From NCBI GenBank assembly GCA_900635495.1, contig LR134136.1, positions 682,001-746,000 on the forward strand: DNA of 64,000 nucleotides, in the 5' to 3' direction. This stretch comes from Atlantibacter hermannii (GTDB lineage Bacteria; Pseudomonadota; Gammaproteobacteria; Enterobacterales; Enterobacteriaceae). Shown piece by piece: positions 26,871-37,171 of the stretch (its first letter is position 1; every line of letters begins with the position of its first letter). The notes under the pieces are model-generated. The model saw only the letters and a list, made by a program, of their open reading frames with translations. It had not been told where the DNA came from and made no database searches. A program made the position numbers and the translations under genes.

Positions 26871-27155
26871 TCAGTCGGACAGCTTTGCGAAGTACGCCGC
26901 GGCTTTTTTTAATATGTCCCGTTCGTCGGTAACCCGTTTCAGCTCTTTCTGGAGACGGCGGATCTCGGCCTGAGCATCTGACTGTTCTTTATTAGTGGAA
27001 GAATCCGGACCGTACTTCTTTATCCAGGCATAAAGGCTGTGGGTGGTGATATCGAGACGTGTTGCAACGCTGGCAACAGAATAACCGCGATCAACAACCT
27101 GTTTGACTGCTTCAGTTTTAAACTCTTCGGGATAACGCTTACCGCTCATGGGCAC
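26871..27155 (-). CDS. IS3-family transposase OrfA
   Basis: 94 residues. Helix-turn-helix (YPEEFKTEAVKQV, SVASVATRLDITTHSLYAW) followed by a leucine-zipper-like helix (IRRLQKELKRVTDERDILKKA). It is clearly related in layout to the OrfA at 8748-9032 but is a different element. Confidence 0.92.
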   Translation of the reverse strand: MPMSGKRYPEEFKTEAVKQVVDRGYSVASVATRLDITTHSLYAWIKKYGPDSSTNKEQSDAQAEIRRLQKELKRVTDERDILKKAAAYFAKLSD

Positions 27156-27212
27156 CTCTCTTTAAGCCATCTTAAATGACTCTGAGGTGTCTGTTAAACC
27201 CGTGGCGATTCA

Positions 27213-29094
27213 CAATGAACCAAACCAGGAAGCTCAGGATCTGCAGCGTTTTCCCCAGCCCCATGTCATCAGCTAGCAGACAGCCAGCGGTTTCCTCTGG
27301 TGAACGAAGGAAGAGTTGCTGGAGCCAGGCTAAGCCTTCACGTTGATGATCTTTGAGTCGAATATGCTCTTTAAGACCCAGTGGAATTTCAGGTTCTGCA
27401 TGACGTGCATCAAGGAGTGAATCGCGGCGTTGTTTGATGTAGGCCGCTTCTTCAATATTCTGTTCAATTTTGAGCACTGCCCGGGCCGCTTTTTCAACAA
27501 CATTGCCCTCTGATTCATGTGCTGCATTTTGCTGTTTTTCCCAGTTTTTACTGAAAGTTTTAGCGGCGTCCAGCGGCAGTTTAGTCTCATTCCAGGGGGA
27601 GATGATATGCGTTTCGCCAGATGCTTCTGCTTGGGTAATCCTCTGCTGCAGTTCATCGAAATGCTGTAGGTTATCAGGTTGCCAACCATCCAGCGTTTCT
27701 ACCGAAAATTCGGAAAAGTCGATGCCATCAGGGAGCCAGTTTTCACTTTGCGCCTTGGTCAGCCAGGGAGAGGATATTTTTTCAAACTCACCGATGCCAA
27801 TGACGCGATCGCCATATTTGCCCAGATCCAAGACATCGTTAAATTCCTTACCCTCGACTTCCTGTTGCCAGCGCGACAACAGCGACTGGCAATCGTGCCA
27901 TTGCTGTTCGGTGAATTGGCTCAGTTCCAGCTCGTATCCCTGCCAGGAGCCTGCTGGCATTTGCGCGGCAACGCTGATCCCTACGGCCTGAACAAATTTT
28001 TCCAGTTCCCATGGCGCGGAGAGGAGGAATGACACCTCCGGTTGCGGCACCGGTGAGACCGGCTCCAGCACCAGCGTAATACTCTCTATCTTATTTTCAT
28101 CATTGATTTGGAGTTGAAGCCTGAAGTGATGAAAGAAAATATGGGCGTCAAACAGTGCCTGTTCGTGTTCCTCAGGGGCAATAACACTGGCGGCATCTTC
28201 ACCCAGGAAAGTATAGGGGTTGCGAACAAAGGATAACGCTTCACTACCGGCAACCCGGCGACCGGGAATTGAGTGTATTGAATTCAGGACTTCTTTCACT
28301 TCGGGAGGAAGGATGATGTGGCTGAGTTCGCCATTCTTGCCGGGGATACGATAACTATCGTGAACCTGCGAATTCTTGTCAAAACTGCCCAGCCAGTTAG
28401 CAGGCTGGTCCTCGAAATGGGGCTCAATTTCGATAACAGCAGTATCGGCAATCGTTGCTTTACGCAGACGTAATGACAATGAAGTTGGTTTGACGACATG
28501 CGTTTTTTCTAAATAATCATCAAATTTTGCGGCTGCTTGCTTCGCACATTTGCGGATAGCGGCCCATCCTAACTGGTTAGTGGTTTCGCCAGGCGTCTGA
28601 TACTGCTGTGCACTAAGTTGTTCTGTTGCCTGTATGAGTGCCCAGTTTTCGCGCGATAACAGGTATTGCTGATTTTCATGGGTTAAAATGGCACCGGTAC
28701 GACTGAAACGGATCGGCTTGCGGGCTGGAAGCGTGGCCCATTCAGCGATCCAGACGCGAAAATCGCTATCGCTTAACGCACTTCGTGAACTCAGGCTTGC
28801 GCGTAAAGGCAGTATGTCAGGTATACCGATAAGCGGCAGGCTGCTGGCATGTTCCTCATCCTCCAGCAGGCGATACAGTGCGTCCCAACTCAACAGCCAC
28901 CGGTCTGTAAGTGATATCAGATAGTCTTCTTCAGCCAGTTGCTCAAGCCAGGATGCCAGAGCCCAAAGCTCTGGGTCATCAACCAACGATTGTGGAAAAC
29001 TGAGCCCGTTTTCTTCAGCCTGGTACTGTTTCTTCAGGTGGCGTTCTATCTGCTGACGGTTTCCCGCCAGTTTACTTAACAGACGTTTCAGCAT
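27213..29094 (-). pseudogene. zorD: Zorya type I ZorD, truncated by IS in the helicase Walker A region
   Basis: Snf2/SWI2-type ATPase, the effector of type I Zorya, thought to degrade or process invading DNA. 627 residues remain: a long N-terminal region, then the start of the helicase core (HQREGLAWLQQLF, DDMGLGKTLQ = motif I). Ten codons after motif I the gene runs into the IS; the open frame adds about 13 IS-encoded codons and stops at 27172. The family protein is usually about 1,000-1,100 residues, so all later helicase motifs are lost. The start overlaps the zorC stop codon (TAATG). No function is expected. Confidence 0.88.
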
Positions 29095-30776
29095 TATTTA
29101 ATCCAGTAGCGATGCGGTTCTTTAGTTACGGGAGCGAAGCCGAGTCGGAGTAACTCTCTTTCCGTTGTGTCATCCGGTATTTTCAGCTGGACAGACAGCA
29201 CGCCGCCTTTTTGTCGGTTATCGCTGACGATGCATGAAGTGCTTTCAACCAGGCGCTGTATTGCGGTGTCCCGCAATGGATTGATGATTTTGATGTCAGA
29301 TACCGAAGCGGGTGAGGGCGCTTTTTTATCTACAAATTTAACGGGCTCTTCAGCCATCCAGCGGATACCCAGCTGACGTAATTCATCGTCGTATTTCAGC
29401 ATCCAGCCAGTGAGTCGAACCCTGTTATAACCTTCGGCTCGTGGGATATGTGGAAGTCGGAGAACATTACGGAATTTATCTTTTAAATGAATATTAATAT
29501 CTAATGATTCTGACTCAGGATTGAACGGCGCCTGGCCAACCCGATAGGCATACATCGCATTTCCTGTCCCAGAAAACTCAACGAACAGATAATCGTTAAT
29601 CTGCATAATCATGGCGTTATCTAAGTTGCGTCCACCTAGTAAGTAACTCAACCGCCCTTTATTCTCTTCGCGGAATTTCACGAAGTCGCTGCCACGATCG
29701 TGCCAGGCATCTGGCCCCATCACTATACGAGTGAATCCCATCTGGTTTGCGAAACGCAGCCAGTAAAAGAGACGTGCCTGGTCAACATCCCCGTTTCCAC
29801 GCAACAACTCGAAGAAATGCATCAGATCTTGTTTTGCCAGCCAGCCCCGTACCATCGCGGCGACGGGTTCAGAAACATATTGATGCCACTTATTCTGTTG
29901 GCTTTTTAGTTGCGGATTGTCCCAGTATTCCAGCGCGGCCTGTTTCAGAGCGGAATGCGCTTGATCGCGATAGGTAGAATGGTAATAGCGGGTCAGTGTC
30001 GCCGTCATAATATCATCGCGAAAACGAACCCACTGCGCCGCCAGGCCTAATAGCCAGCTTATTTTGTCCAGGTATTGAGGATCGTCAAGAGTATCAAGCT
30101 GCGCCAGAAGTACGGTGAAGATACGCTTCCATAGCCAGCTGCTATCAGGAATTTGAGCGATTTTTTCCAGGGATGAGAGAGAGTTTTTCTCACCTGCCAG
30201 TAACTGTCTGGAGATGACGCCACCTGCTTGCGGTGTAAAAATATCGTGGTAAAACTCAATGGTTTTCATCCACGGTTTTTCTCGCCGTATAGCCGCTTTC
30301 ACGACAAGGTAGCCCTTAGCGATATGCCCGCGCAGTACGCACCAGTGTGGATTTTGTTCCGGCTTTTCATTCCTGTAGGCAAAATAGCTTGCACAGAGTG
30401 CGGCCCAATCCTTCCGTTTCAAATCCTTCGATGCGAGCCGTTTTTTGATTTCACTATCAACTTTTGGAAAGAGCGTGTCGTCTTCAAGCAAGACTGGTTG
30501 TTTAGGATGTAACGGATCGTTGTCGGCGAGACCATAAAATACCATCCGCCATTCTCGCTCGTTCAGTTCCTCTGCAAGACGAAAACGACGTAACGCTTTC
30601 AGGCGGGTTTCATGCGGAGGGGAAGGGATTTTATCGGCTTTATCAAACCGTTTTTCCATCTCGTTTACGGCTAATGTCAGCGCATGGAAGCCATTTTTCA
30701 AAAAGGTATCGCTCTGCTGGCTGGCGGTGAGCGTAGCGGCGATACGTTGAGAAAGAGAGTGCAGTGCGGAGGTCAT
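29094..30776 (-). CDS. zorC: Zorya type I ZorC (EH-signature protein)
   Basis: About 560 residues. ZorC is the type I-specific cytosolic component that, with ZorD, acts on invading DNA once the ZorAB complex senses infection. The EH_Signature-like region is visible around residues 330-420 (ARLFYWLRFANQMGFTRIVMGPDAW). The start is ATG 30776 because it forms an ATGA overlap with the zorB stop; codons upstream are less likely. No damage seen. Confidence 0.85.
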   Translation of the reverse strand: MTSALHSLSQRIAATLTASQQSDTFLKNGFHALTLAVNEMEKRFDKADKIPSPPHETRLKALRRFRLAEELNEREWRMVFYGLADNDPLHPKQPVLLEDDTLFPKVDSEIKKRLASKDLKRKDWAALCASYFAYRNEKPEQNPHWCVLRGHIAKGYLVVKAAIRREKPWMKTIEFYHDIFTPQAGGVISRQLLAGEKNSLSSLEKIAQIPDSSWLWKRIFTVLLAQLDTLDDPQYLDKISWLLGLAAQWVRFRDDIMTATLTRYYHSTYRDQAHSALKQAALEYWDNPQLKSQQNKWHQYVSEPVAAMVRGWLAKQDLMHFFELLRGNGDVDQARLFYWLRFANQMGFTRIVMGPDAWHDRGSDFVKFREENKGRLSYLLGGRNLDNAMIMQINDYLFVEFSGTGNAMYAYRVGQAPFNPESESLDINIHLKDKFRNVLRLPHIPRAEGYNRVRLTGWMLKYDDELRQLGIRWMAEEPVKFVDKKAPSPASVSDIKIINPLRDTAIQRLVESTSCIVSDNRQKGGVLSVQLKIPDDTTERELLRLGFAPVTKEPHRYWIK

Positions 30777-31513
30777 AATGGCATTACCAACTGGCACACT
30801 TCTTTATTGACCACGGGAGGGAAATTCACCGCCTCCTCGCCATCACGTTTATCTTTGAGACCGAAGAACTGCATACGTAATTCGACACGACGGCTGGCTT
30901 CTTTACTTTCTTTGGCATTGTTAAACGAGACGCCACCTGCGAGAAAAAGCTTACGAATCTTGATCTGCTGCTGTGCGGAGATGCTCTTTTGTAACGGGCT
31001 GCGGCTATCGAGCAAGCTGCACATGACCCATTCAGAACGCTGTAAAGAAAGATGTAAATTATAAAGGTATGAACCGTCGGTATCGGTGAACCCTTCAATA
31101 ACGATTTGCTTAAACCATTTTTTGCCTTCTTCGCTTTCAGAGGCTTCAAGCACGAGCGGAACGACATCCTGCAACGCTTTTTGGCCTTCAGCATTGAGGA
31201 AAAAACGATTGTGATCGAAACGGCCAGCCTCGCCAAAACTGATACGATTATCGTGACAATCCACCACAATAGTTTTGTTCAGATTACGGGCATGAAGCTC
31301 CAGGCGTTCACACAATCTGGCAATATCGTGTCCCCTGATTTTTTCCCCTTCTTCCGCACGTTGAATACGCTGTGTGACAGAACTCAGTGACGCTACCATA
31401 ACCACCAGAAATAATACCATCATGGCCGTCATCAGATCGGCATAGGAGATCCAGAAGGGTTTCTCTGCTTCATCGCTGCGGCGTTTTTTAACGCCAAATG
31501 CATTTCCAAACAT
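30773..31513 (-). CDS. zorB: Zorya ZorB (MotB-like, OmpA peptidoglycan-binding)
   Basis: 246 residues. A short basic N-terminus is followed by one membrane helix containing SYADLMTAMMVLF; its Asp corresponds to the ion-binding Asp of MotB. The C-terminal OmpA-like domain (residues about 80-230: GFTDTDGSYLYNLHLSLQRS and RRVELRM) binds peptidoglycan. With ZorA it forms an inner-membrane, ion-driven complex. Starts 14 bases after zorA. Confidence 0.92.
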   Translation of the reverse strand: MFGNAFGVKKRRSDEAEKPFWISYADLMTAMMVLFLVVMVASLSSVTQRIQRAEEGEKIRGHDIARLCERLELHARNLNKTIVVDCHDNRISFGEAGRFDHNRFFLNAEGQKALQDVVPLVLEASESEEGKKWFKQIVIEGFTDTDGSYLYNLHLSLQRSEWVMCSLLDSRSPLQKSISAQQQIKIRKLFLAGGVSFNNAKESKEASRRVELRMQFFGLKDKRDGEEAVNFPPVVNKEVCQLVMPL

Positions 31514-31526
31514 CAGCTGTCACTCC

Positions 31527-33716
31527 TCAGGCACGAACGCGTGACAGGACATCATCAAGCTCGTTGATGCTCTCTCCAATCTGTTCAACAGAACCCGCGA
31601 GCAAAGTAGAGGCCTTCGCCATTTCCACATCCAGTTTGCCCAGCGTTTTATCCAGGCTGCGTAAAACACCTTCAGAGAAGTCTTCGAACCCTTTCCCGAG
31701 CACGTCACTGACATTTTCCATAAAAGCCTGTGCTTCACGGTTGTAGCCCTGAAGGCGCTCACCATGTAGCTGAAGATCGGCGATGAATTTGCTGCGGGTG
31801 GTTTGTTCAGATTGCGTATTGGCGGCGAGCAGCTCCAGCATGGCAATAGATTTGCTGACGGCTTCGCGGTTGTTACGGTAATCGGCAACGACAGAGGCAA
31901 GTTCGCTGGTTGCACCAGAAAGCGATGAGCCCGCCGTTTGTGCTTTATTCAGAACATCAGCGGTAATGTGGTTGGCTTGTGACACGCGCTCTCCCGCTTC
32001 TTCGAAGCGTTCAGCGGCCACCCGCATTTTATCCGCGCCGTTTTGCATATCCTGAATCTGTCGGTTGGTCTGTTCTGCGAGATTGTTAAGCGTTTCGGTG
32101 GTTCCCTGATGCTGCTGCGCAACGGTGTCGATCAGCTGTTTAATCTGATCGTCAACCTCACTCATCACACGTTGTGTCTGTTCGTGCAGTGACTGTTGGT
32201 TGGCTTGCTGAGTCGCTGAAATCTGTTGCTGACCCTTATCAATCTGCCCAAACAGGCTACCCAGTTGTTCACTAAGCGACTCGACAGAGGCTGCCATTTT
32301 TTCCATTGTGGCGCTTTGCCCCTGCTGCACTGAATTCTGAATGGCTTCAATAAAGGCGGTCATATGTTCTGCCTGAGCTTTTTCTCGCGCCTCGCTATCA
32401 GCGAACATTTTTTCCAGTTGGCGAGCCATTCGCTCACCGGCACCTTCACCTTCCGCGCCAATTTTAGCCACCGAGGCCTGAAGGCTGGTGAGCATGTCAT
32501 TCATGCCAGCCTGCATAGCCTGCTGGCCAGATTTCATCTCTGATAACAGTTGCTCGATGAGCTGCGCGCTGCCCTGGCGGGAATCATCGCTCACCTGACG
32601 CATGTCCTGTAATAACGTGGCAAAACCGGTTTGCATTGTTTGAATAGCGCCAACGGTTTGCCCCATCATGTCGTTCAGGTTTGTAAACTGCTGACCAAAG
32701 GTGGTATCAAGTTTCGCCATAAATGCGGTCAGCACATCCTGCAGCATATTCTGCACCATGCCGCTTTGATCGCCGCTGGCGGTCTGAACTGCACCCGCGA
32801 TTTTTTCCAGCGGTGACTTTAGACTATTTTCAATTGCACCACTCACCTGGTCGGCAAATTGTGCACCTGAATCGCGATAGGTAGCACTAAGAGTCTTTGC
32901 CAGTCGCTCATTTTCTACCTTCTGGCTTTCGGCGAGACTCAGCAACATATCGCGTAAATCGGTAACCAGACTCTCTTTCAGTTGGCGCGCCTGGGTTGCG
33001 CTTTCATTACTGGATTTCACCAGCGAGGCGAGATATTCCTCGCCCACACCGCTAACGTAGAGCTTGTCGATAGCGGCGGTAAATTTTTCGAGATACTTAT
33101 AGCACTTGGCGATGGATAGTTTTTCCAGCCAGGTAACGAAAATAGAGGCGGCAATAGCTACGGCAGAGCCAAGGAATGCGTACAAAACATCGTGAAGCAA
33201 ATTATTGACGCTGCTGGTAACCTGCTCTGGAGTGCTGGGGTCGAAGTGGTTAAGGCCAATCATCAGGCCGTAAAACGTACCGATAATCCCCACACCAGTC
33301 AGAATACCGGGCAGGTGTTTGAAGAATTCAGTATTGAGTGGAATATCGACTAACTGTTGCTCAGAGAAATAGCTCGAACTTGGCGCTGTGGCACGAATGC
33401 GGACGATTTTTTCTTCCCCATCTTCCAGCTCACTCTGCGGATGTAACGACTCTTTAAACTCATTCCACGCGTGTTTGAGTTCAGGGCGCTTAAAGAGATT
33501 TTGCAGATGTGCAAGCTGTTCCTCTGGGGAACTGCTTTCAATGCTATTAATTGATCGGGTATATTTTTTCAGGCTGTTAATAATTTTAATGGCCCGAAGT
33601 AAATAAAAGAAAATAAAGCAGGCAACGGCCAGGCACACGATGCTGATTACAGTGAAGGGCACATTATGAGGCTCCACGGATGTAAGCGTCATTAAAAAGG
33701 AATTAAGCCAGGACAT
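31527..33716 (-). CDS. zorA: Zorya ZorA (MotA/ExbB-like with long coiled-coil tail)
   Basis: 729 residues. N-terminal membrane helices (first at about residues 20-42) and a MotA/TolQ/ExbB-type pair (PGILTGVGIIGTFYGLMIGL, near 130-150, and a following helix near 180) are followed by about 450 residues of Gln/Ala/Glu-rich helix forming the cytoplasmic tail typical of ZorA. First gene of the zorABCD operon; its promoter must lie in 33717-34056. Confidence 0.92.
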   Translation of the reverse strand: MSWLNSFLMTLTSVEPHNVPFTVISIVCLAVACFIFFYLLRAIKIINSLKKYTRSINSIESSSPEEQLAHLQNLFKRPELKHAWNEFKESLHPQSELEDGEEKIVRIRATAPSSSYFSEQQLVDIPLNTEFFKHLPGILTGVGIIGTFYGLMIGLNHFDPSTPEQVTSSVNNLLHDVLYAFLGSAVAIAASIFVTWLEKLSIAKCYKYLEKFTAAIDKLYVSGVGEEYLASLVKSSNESATQARQLKESLVTDLRDMLLSLAESQKVENERLAKTLSATYRDSGAQFADQVSGAIENSLKSPLEKIAGAVQTASGDQSGMVQNMLQDVLTAFMAKLDTTFGQQFTNLNDMMGQTVGAIQTMQTGFATLLQDMRQVSDDSRQGSAQLIEQLLSEMKSGQQAMQAGMNDMLTSLQASVAKIGAEGEGAGERMARQLEKMFADSEAREKAQAEHMTAFIEAIQNSVQQGQSATMEKMAASVESLSEQLGSLFGQIDKGQQQISATQQANQQSLHEQTQRVMSEVDDQIKQLIDTVAQQHQGTTETLNNLAEQTNRQIQDMQNGADKMRVAAERFEEAGERVSQANHITADVLNKAQTAGSSLSGATSELASVVADYRNNREAVSKSIAMLELLAANTQSEQTTRSKFIADLQLHGERLQGYNREAQAFMENVSDVLGKGFEDFSEGVLRSLDKTLGKLDVEMAKASTLLAGSVEQIGESINELDDVLSRVRA

Positions 33717-34056
33717 ATTTTTACCCGTTGAATATATTAATCAGCATTCAAATTACCATCGACAACATTTTGATTACCTTTAATCAAAATTCCTGCGTTG
33801 TGATAGTCATCACCGCGCCATGATCCGCAAACAACCCCGACCGTTCAGGGGATGAAAGGTGCAAGTAAAGAGAGTTAATGGAATAGCGGAATAGCGGTTT
33901 AGTTTCCTCTTATTTAGCAATCAAAAGCAAATTTCTTTACGCTGTTTCGTTTGTAATCATTAACGTTCTGGGTATCATTTTGCGAACTGCATTCCAAAAA
34001 TAAATTTGCGATAAGGCATTTTTGCGCTTTCGCTGCGATCGACTTCGAGGATTTTC
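33717..34056. promoter_or_regulatory. Divergent promoter region zorA / hsdM
   Basis: 340 bases between the outward-facing zorA and hsdM operons. The right half is AT-rich (around 33900-33970), suitable for promoters. hsdM has a GAGG ribosome site eight bases before its ATG. I see no further gene and no clear operator. Confidence 0.5.
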
Positions 34057-35766
34057 ATGAACAACGCCGAACAACAGTTCCTGAACGAACTGGATAACAA
34101 ATTCTGGAAGGCGGCTGACAAGCTACGCGCCAACATGGATGCCGCCAACTATAAGCATGTGGTACTGGGGCTCATCTTCCTGAAGTATGTTTCCGATGCC
34201 TTTGAAGCACGCCAGCAAGAACTGATGACGTTATTCCGCGATGTTGGCAACCCTGACAACATCTACGCGATGTCGCGTGACGATTACAGCAGTGACGAAG
34301 AGTACGCCCAGGCGCTGCTGGATGAGCTTGAAGTAGAAGATTACTACACCGAGAAAAATGTCTTCTGGGTCCCTAAAGCGGCGCGCTGGGAAACGCTGAA
34401 AAACAAGGCCATGCTGCCAACCGGCACCGTGCTATGGGTGGATGAAACCACCGGAAAAGATGTGATACTGCGTTCCGTCTCCTGGCTGGTGGACAACGCG
34501 CTGGATGAAATAGAAAAAACCAACCCGAAACTGAAAGGTATTCTCAACCGTATCAGCCAGTATCAATTGGGTAACGAGGTGTTGACCGGGCTGATTAACA
34601 CTTTCTCTGACGCCAACTTCAGTAATCCGGAATACAAGGGCGAGAAACTAAACCTTAAGAGCAAGGATATTCTCGGCCACGTTTACGAATATTTCCTTGG
34701 GCAATTCGCGCTGGCAGAAGGTAAACAGGGCGGCCAGTATTACACGCCAAAAAGCATCGTGACCCTGATTGTCGAAATGCTGCAGCCCTATAACGGCCGC
34801 GTCTATGACCCGGCGATGGGCTCTGGCGGGTTCTTTGTTTCCAGTGACCGCTTTATTGAAGAGCATGCGGGCGAGAAGCACTACAACGCTGCTGAACAGA
34901 AGCAGAAGATCTCCGTCTACGGCCAGGAATCTAACCCAACCACCTGGCGTCTGGCAGCGATGAACATGGCGATCCGTGGCATCGACTTTAACTTCGGTAA
35001 CAAAAACGCCGACACTCTACTCGACGATCAGCACCCGGATCTGCGTGCCGACTTTGTAATGGCCAACCCGCCGTTCAACATGAAGGAGTGGTGGCACGCG
35101 AAGCTCGAAAACGACGTGCGCTGGAAGTACGGCACCCCGCCGCAGGGCAACGCCAACTTCGCGTGGATGCAGCACATGATCCACCACCTGGCCCCGAAAG
35201 GCTCGATGGCGCTGCTGCTGGCCAACGGCTCGATGAGCTCTAACACCAACAACGAAGGCGAGATCCGCCGCAACCTGATCGAAGCCGATCTGGTGGAGTG
35301 TATGGTGGCATTACCAGGCCAGCTTTTTACCAACACCCAAATCCCTGCCTGTATCTGGTTCCTTACCAAAGACAAAACCGGCGGTAACGGCAAAACGCAC
35401 CGCAAAGGCGAAGTGCTGTTTATAGACGCCCGCCAGATTGGCTATATGAAAGACCGCGTGCTGCGTGATTTCAGCCGTGAGGATATCGCTAAAATAGCCG
35501 ACACCTTCCACGCCTGGCAGACGGATAAAGACTACGAAGACGAAGCCGGTTTCTGCTTCTCAGCAACGCGGGAAGATATTCAGAAACACAACTTTGTGCT
35601 GACTCCTGGGCGTTACGTTGGTGCCGCAGAGCAGGATGAAGACGATGAACCGTTTGCCGAGAAGATGGCGCGACTGACGGCGCAACTGAAAGATCAGCTG
35701 GAAGAGAGCGCGAAGCTGGAAGCGCAGATTAAGGCGAATCTGGGGGGACTGGGTTATGAATTTTGA
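34057..35766 (+). CDS. hsdM: Type I restriction-modification methyltransferase subunit HsdM
   Basis: 569-residue N6-adenine methyltransferase. An N-terminal helical HsdM_N domain (residues 1-150) precedes the catalytic domain, with the SAM-binding motif DPAMGSGGFF (about residue 250) and the catalytic NPPF (about residue 345). It works with HsdS to protect host DNA. The start at ATG 34057 follows GAGG. The end overlaps hsdS by 11 bases, giving coupled translation. Confidence 0.95.
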   Translation: MNNAEQQFLNELDNKFWKAADKLRANMDAANYKHVVLGLIFLKYVSDAFEARQQELMTLFRDVGNPDNIYAMSRDDYSSDEEYAQALLDELEVEDYYTEKNVFWVPKAARWETLKNKAMLPTGTVLWVDETTGKDVILRSVSWLVDNALDEIEKTNPKLKGILNRISQYQLGNEVLTGLINTFSDANFSNPEYKGEKLNLKSKDILGHVYEYFLGQFALAEGKQGGQYYTPKSIVTLIVEMLQPYNGRVYDPAMGSGGFFVSSDRFIEEHAGEKHYNAAEQKQKISVYGQESNPTTWRLAAMNMAIRGIDFNFGNKNADTLLDDQHPDLRADFVMANPPFNMKEWWHAKLENDVRWKYGTPPQGNANFAWMQHMIHHLAPKGSMALLLANGSMSSNTNNEGEIRRNLIEADLVECMVALPGQLFTNTQIPACIWFLTKDKTGGNGKTHRKGEVLFIDARQIGYMKDRVLRDFSREDIAKIADTFHAWQTDKDYEDEAGFCFSATREDIQKHNFVLTPGRYVGAAEQDEDDEPFAEKMARLTAQLKDQLEESAKLEAQIKANLGGLGYEF

Positions 35767-37171
35767 TGAATATAGTTTTGCAGATTTATTGTCCAATATT
35801 GTTGACAATAGAGGGAAAACTTGCCCTGTAGAAGATGAAGGTTTCCCATTAATAGCGACAAACTGCATCAAAGATGACTCGTTATATCCTGTTTTCGAGA
35901 AAGTTAGATTTGTATCTGATGACACATATAAAAATTGGTTTCGAGACCACCCAAATGCTGGAGACATAATTTTTGTATGTAAAGGTTCTCCTGGACGTGT
36001 TGCATGGGTGAAAGAACCTGTTTCCTTTTGCATTGCCCAAGATATGGTCGCAATACGTGCAGATCAAAAAGTAGTTGATCCAATGTTTTTATTTTCATTG
36101 CTTCGCTCTGAGCAAGTAATTAATAAAATAAACAACATGCATGTTGGTACTTTAATCCCTCATTTTAAAAAGGGGGATTTCAAAAATCTCTATCTTTCAA
36201 TACCAAGAGACCTGAAACTTCAGAGAGCTATTGGTTTGTTTTATTTTTCGCTTAGTGAAAAAATTGAGAAGAATAAAGAAATCAACCAAACCCTTGAACA
36301 AATGGCACAAGCTCTGTTCAAAAGCTGGTTTGTCGATTTTGAACCGGTGAAAACCAAAATTGCAGTGCTGGAAGCGGGCGGTTCACAGGAAGATGCGACG
36401 CTTGCCGCTATGACGGCGATTTCCGGGAAAGATGCTGATGCGTTGGTGGTTTTTGAGCGTGAACAACCTGAACAATATGCCGAGTTAAAAGCCACGGCAG
36501 AACTTTTTCCGTCGGCGATGCAGGAGAGTGAGTTGGGGGAGATTCCGGAAGGGTGGGAGTTATCGTCGTTATCAGAAAAAATTAAATTAATTGGGGGAGG
36601 GACACCTAAACGTTCAGAGCCGGAATTTTGGAATGGCGACATTTGTTGGTACTCAGTGAAGGATGCTCCTGCAGATAGTGATGTTTTCGTTATTGATACC
36701 ACCGAGAAGATAACGAAAAAAGGGCTGGATAAAAGCTCGGCAAAATTACTTCCTATTGGCACAACAATAATTTCTGCAAGAGGGACTGTAGGGAAATTAG
36801 CGTTAACGGCCACTGAAATGGCAATGAACCAATCCTGTTATGGAATATCTGGCGGTGAGTTCTCTGGCCCGCTGCTGACCTATTTGAAAGTTAAACAGTG
36901 CGTGGATGTACTAAAACGAAATACCCACGGTGCTGTGTTTGATACCATTACAACATCTACTTTTGATACCGTAGTTACACTCACAGCTTCTAAAATCGTA
37001 AATCACCGATTTGAGAAAATCGTTACCCCTCTGTTCAATGATATTGAAAATAATCTAAGAACAAATGCCAGCCTAACCCAACTCCGGGACACCCTCCTCC
37101 CCAAACTCCTTTCCGGTGAAATCACCCTACCGGAAGCCGAGCAGGCGGTCAGCGAGGCGGAAAATGTATAA
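35756..37171 (+). CDS. hsdS: Type I restriction-modification specificity subunit HsdS
   Basis: 471 residues defining the two-part DNA target. Target-recognition domain 1 covers about residues 1-165, a central conserved helix (EINQTLEQMAQALFKSWF) spans about 175-195, the second recognition domain follows at about 255-430, and the C-terminal conserved helix (LTQLRDTLLPKLLSGEI) ends the protein. The region encoding domain 1 (35756-36250) is visibly more AT-rich than hsdM, as is common when recognition domains are exchanged between strains. No frame damage. Confidence 0.93.
   Translation: MNFDEYSFADLLSNIVDNRGKTCPVEDEGFPLIATNCIKDDSLYPVFEKVRFVSDDTYKNWFRDHPNAGDIIFVCKGSPGRVAWVKEPVSFCIAQDMVAIRADQKVVDPMFLFSLLRSEQVINKINNMHVGTLIPHFKKGDFKNLYLSIPRDLKLQRAIGLFYFSLSEKIEKNKEINQTLEQMAQALFKSWFVDFEPVKTKIAVLEAGGSQEDATLAAMTAISGKDADALVVFEREQPEQYAELKATAELFPSAMQESELGEIPEGWELSSLSEKIKLIGGGTPKRSEPEFWNGDICWYSVKDAPADSDVFVIDTTEKITKKGLDKSSAKLLPIGTTIISARGTVGKLALTATEMAMNQSCYGISGGEFSGPLLTYLKVKQCVDVLKRNTHGAVFDTITTSTFDTVVTLTASKIVNHRFEKIVTPLFNDIENNLRTNASLTQLRDTLLPKLLSGEITLPEAEQAVSEAENV

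Larger units (their letters stand above)
25984..27212 (-). mobile_element. IS3-family element truncating zorD
   Basis: 1229 bp with good inverted repeats starting TGAATCGCCACGG at both ends, and orfA and orfB on the minus strand. The right end joins zorD coding sequence at 27213. The flanks (agcat on the left, caatg on the right) give no target duplication, so a deletion next to the IS probably followed insertion. Confidence 0.9.

Noticed and set aside
27213..33716. Zorya type II
   Set aside because: Type II has ZorE; here an EH-signature ZorC and a Snf2-type ZorD are present, which is type I.
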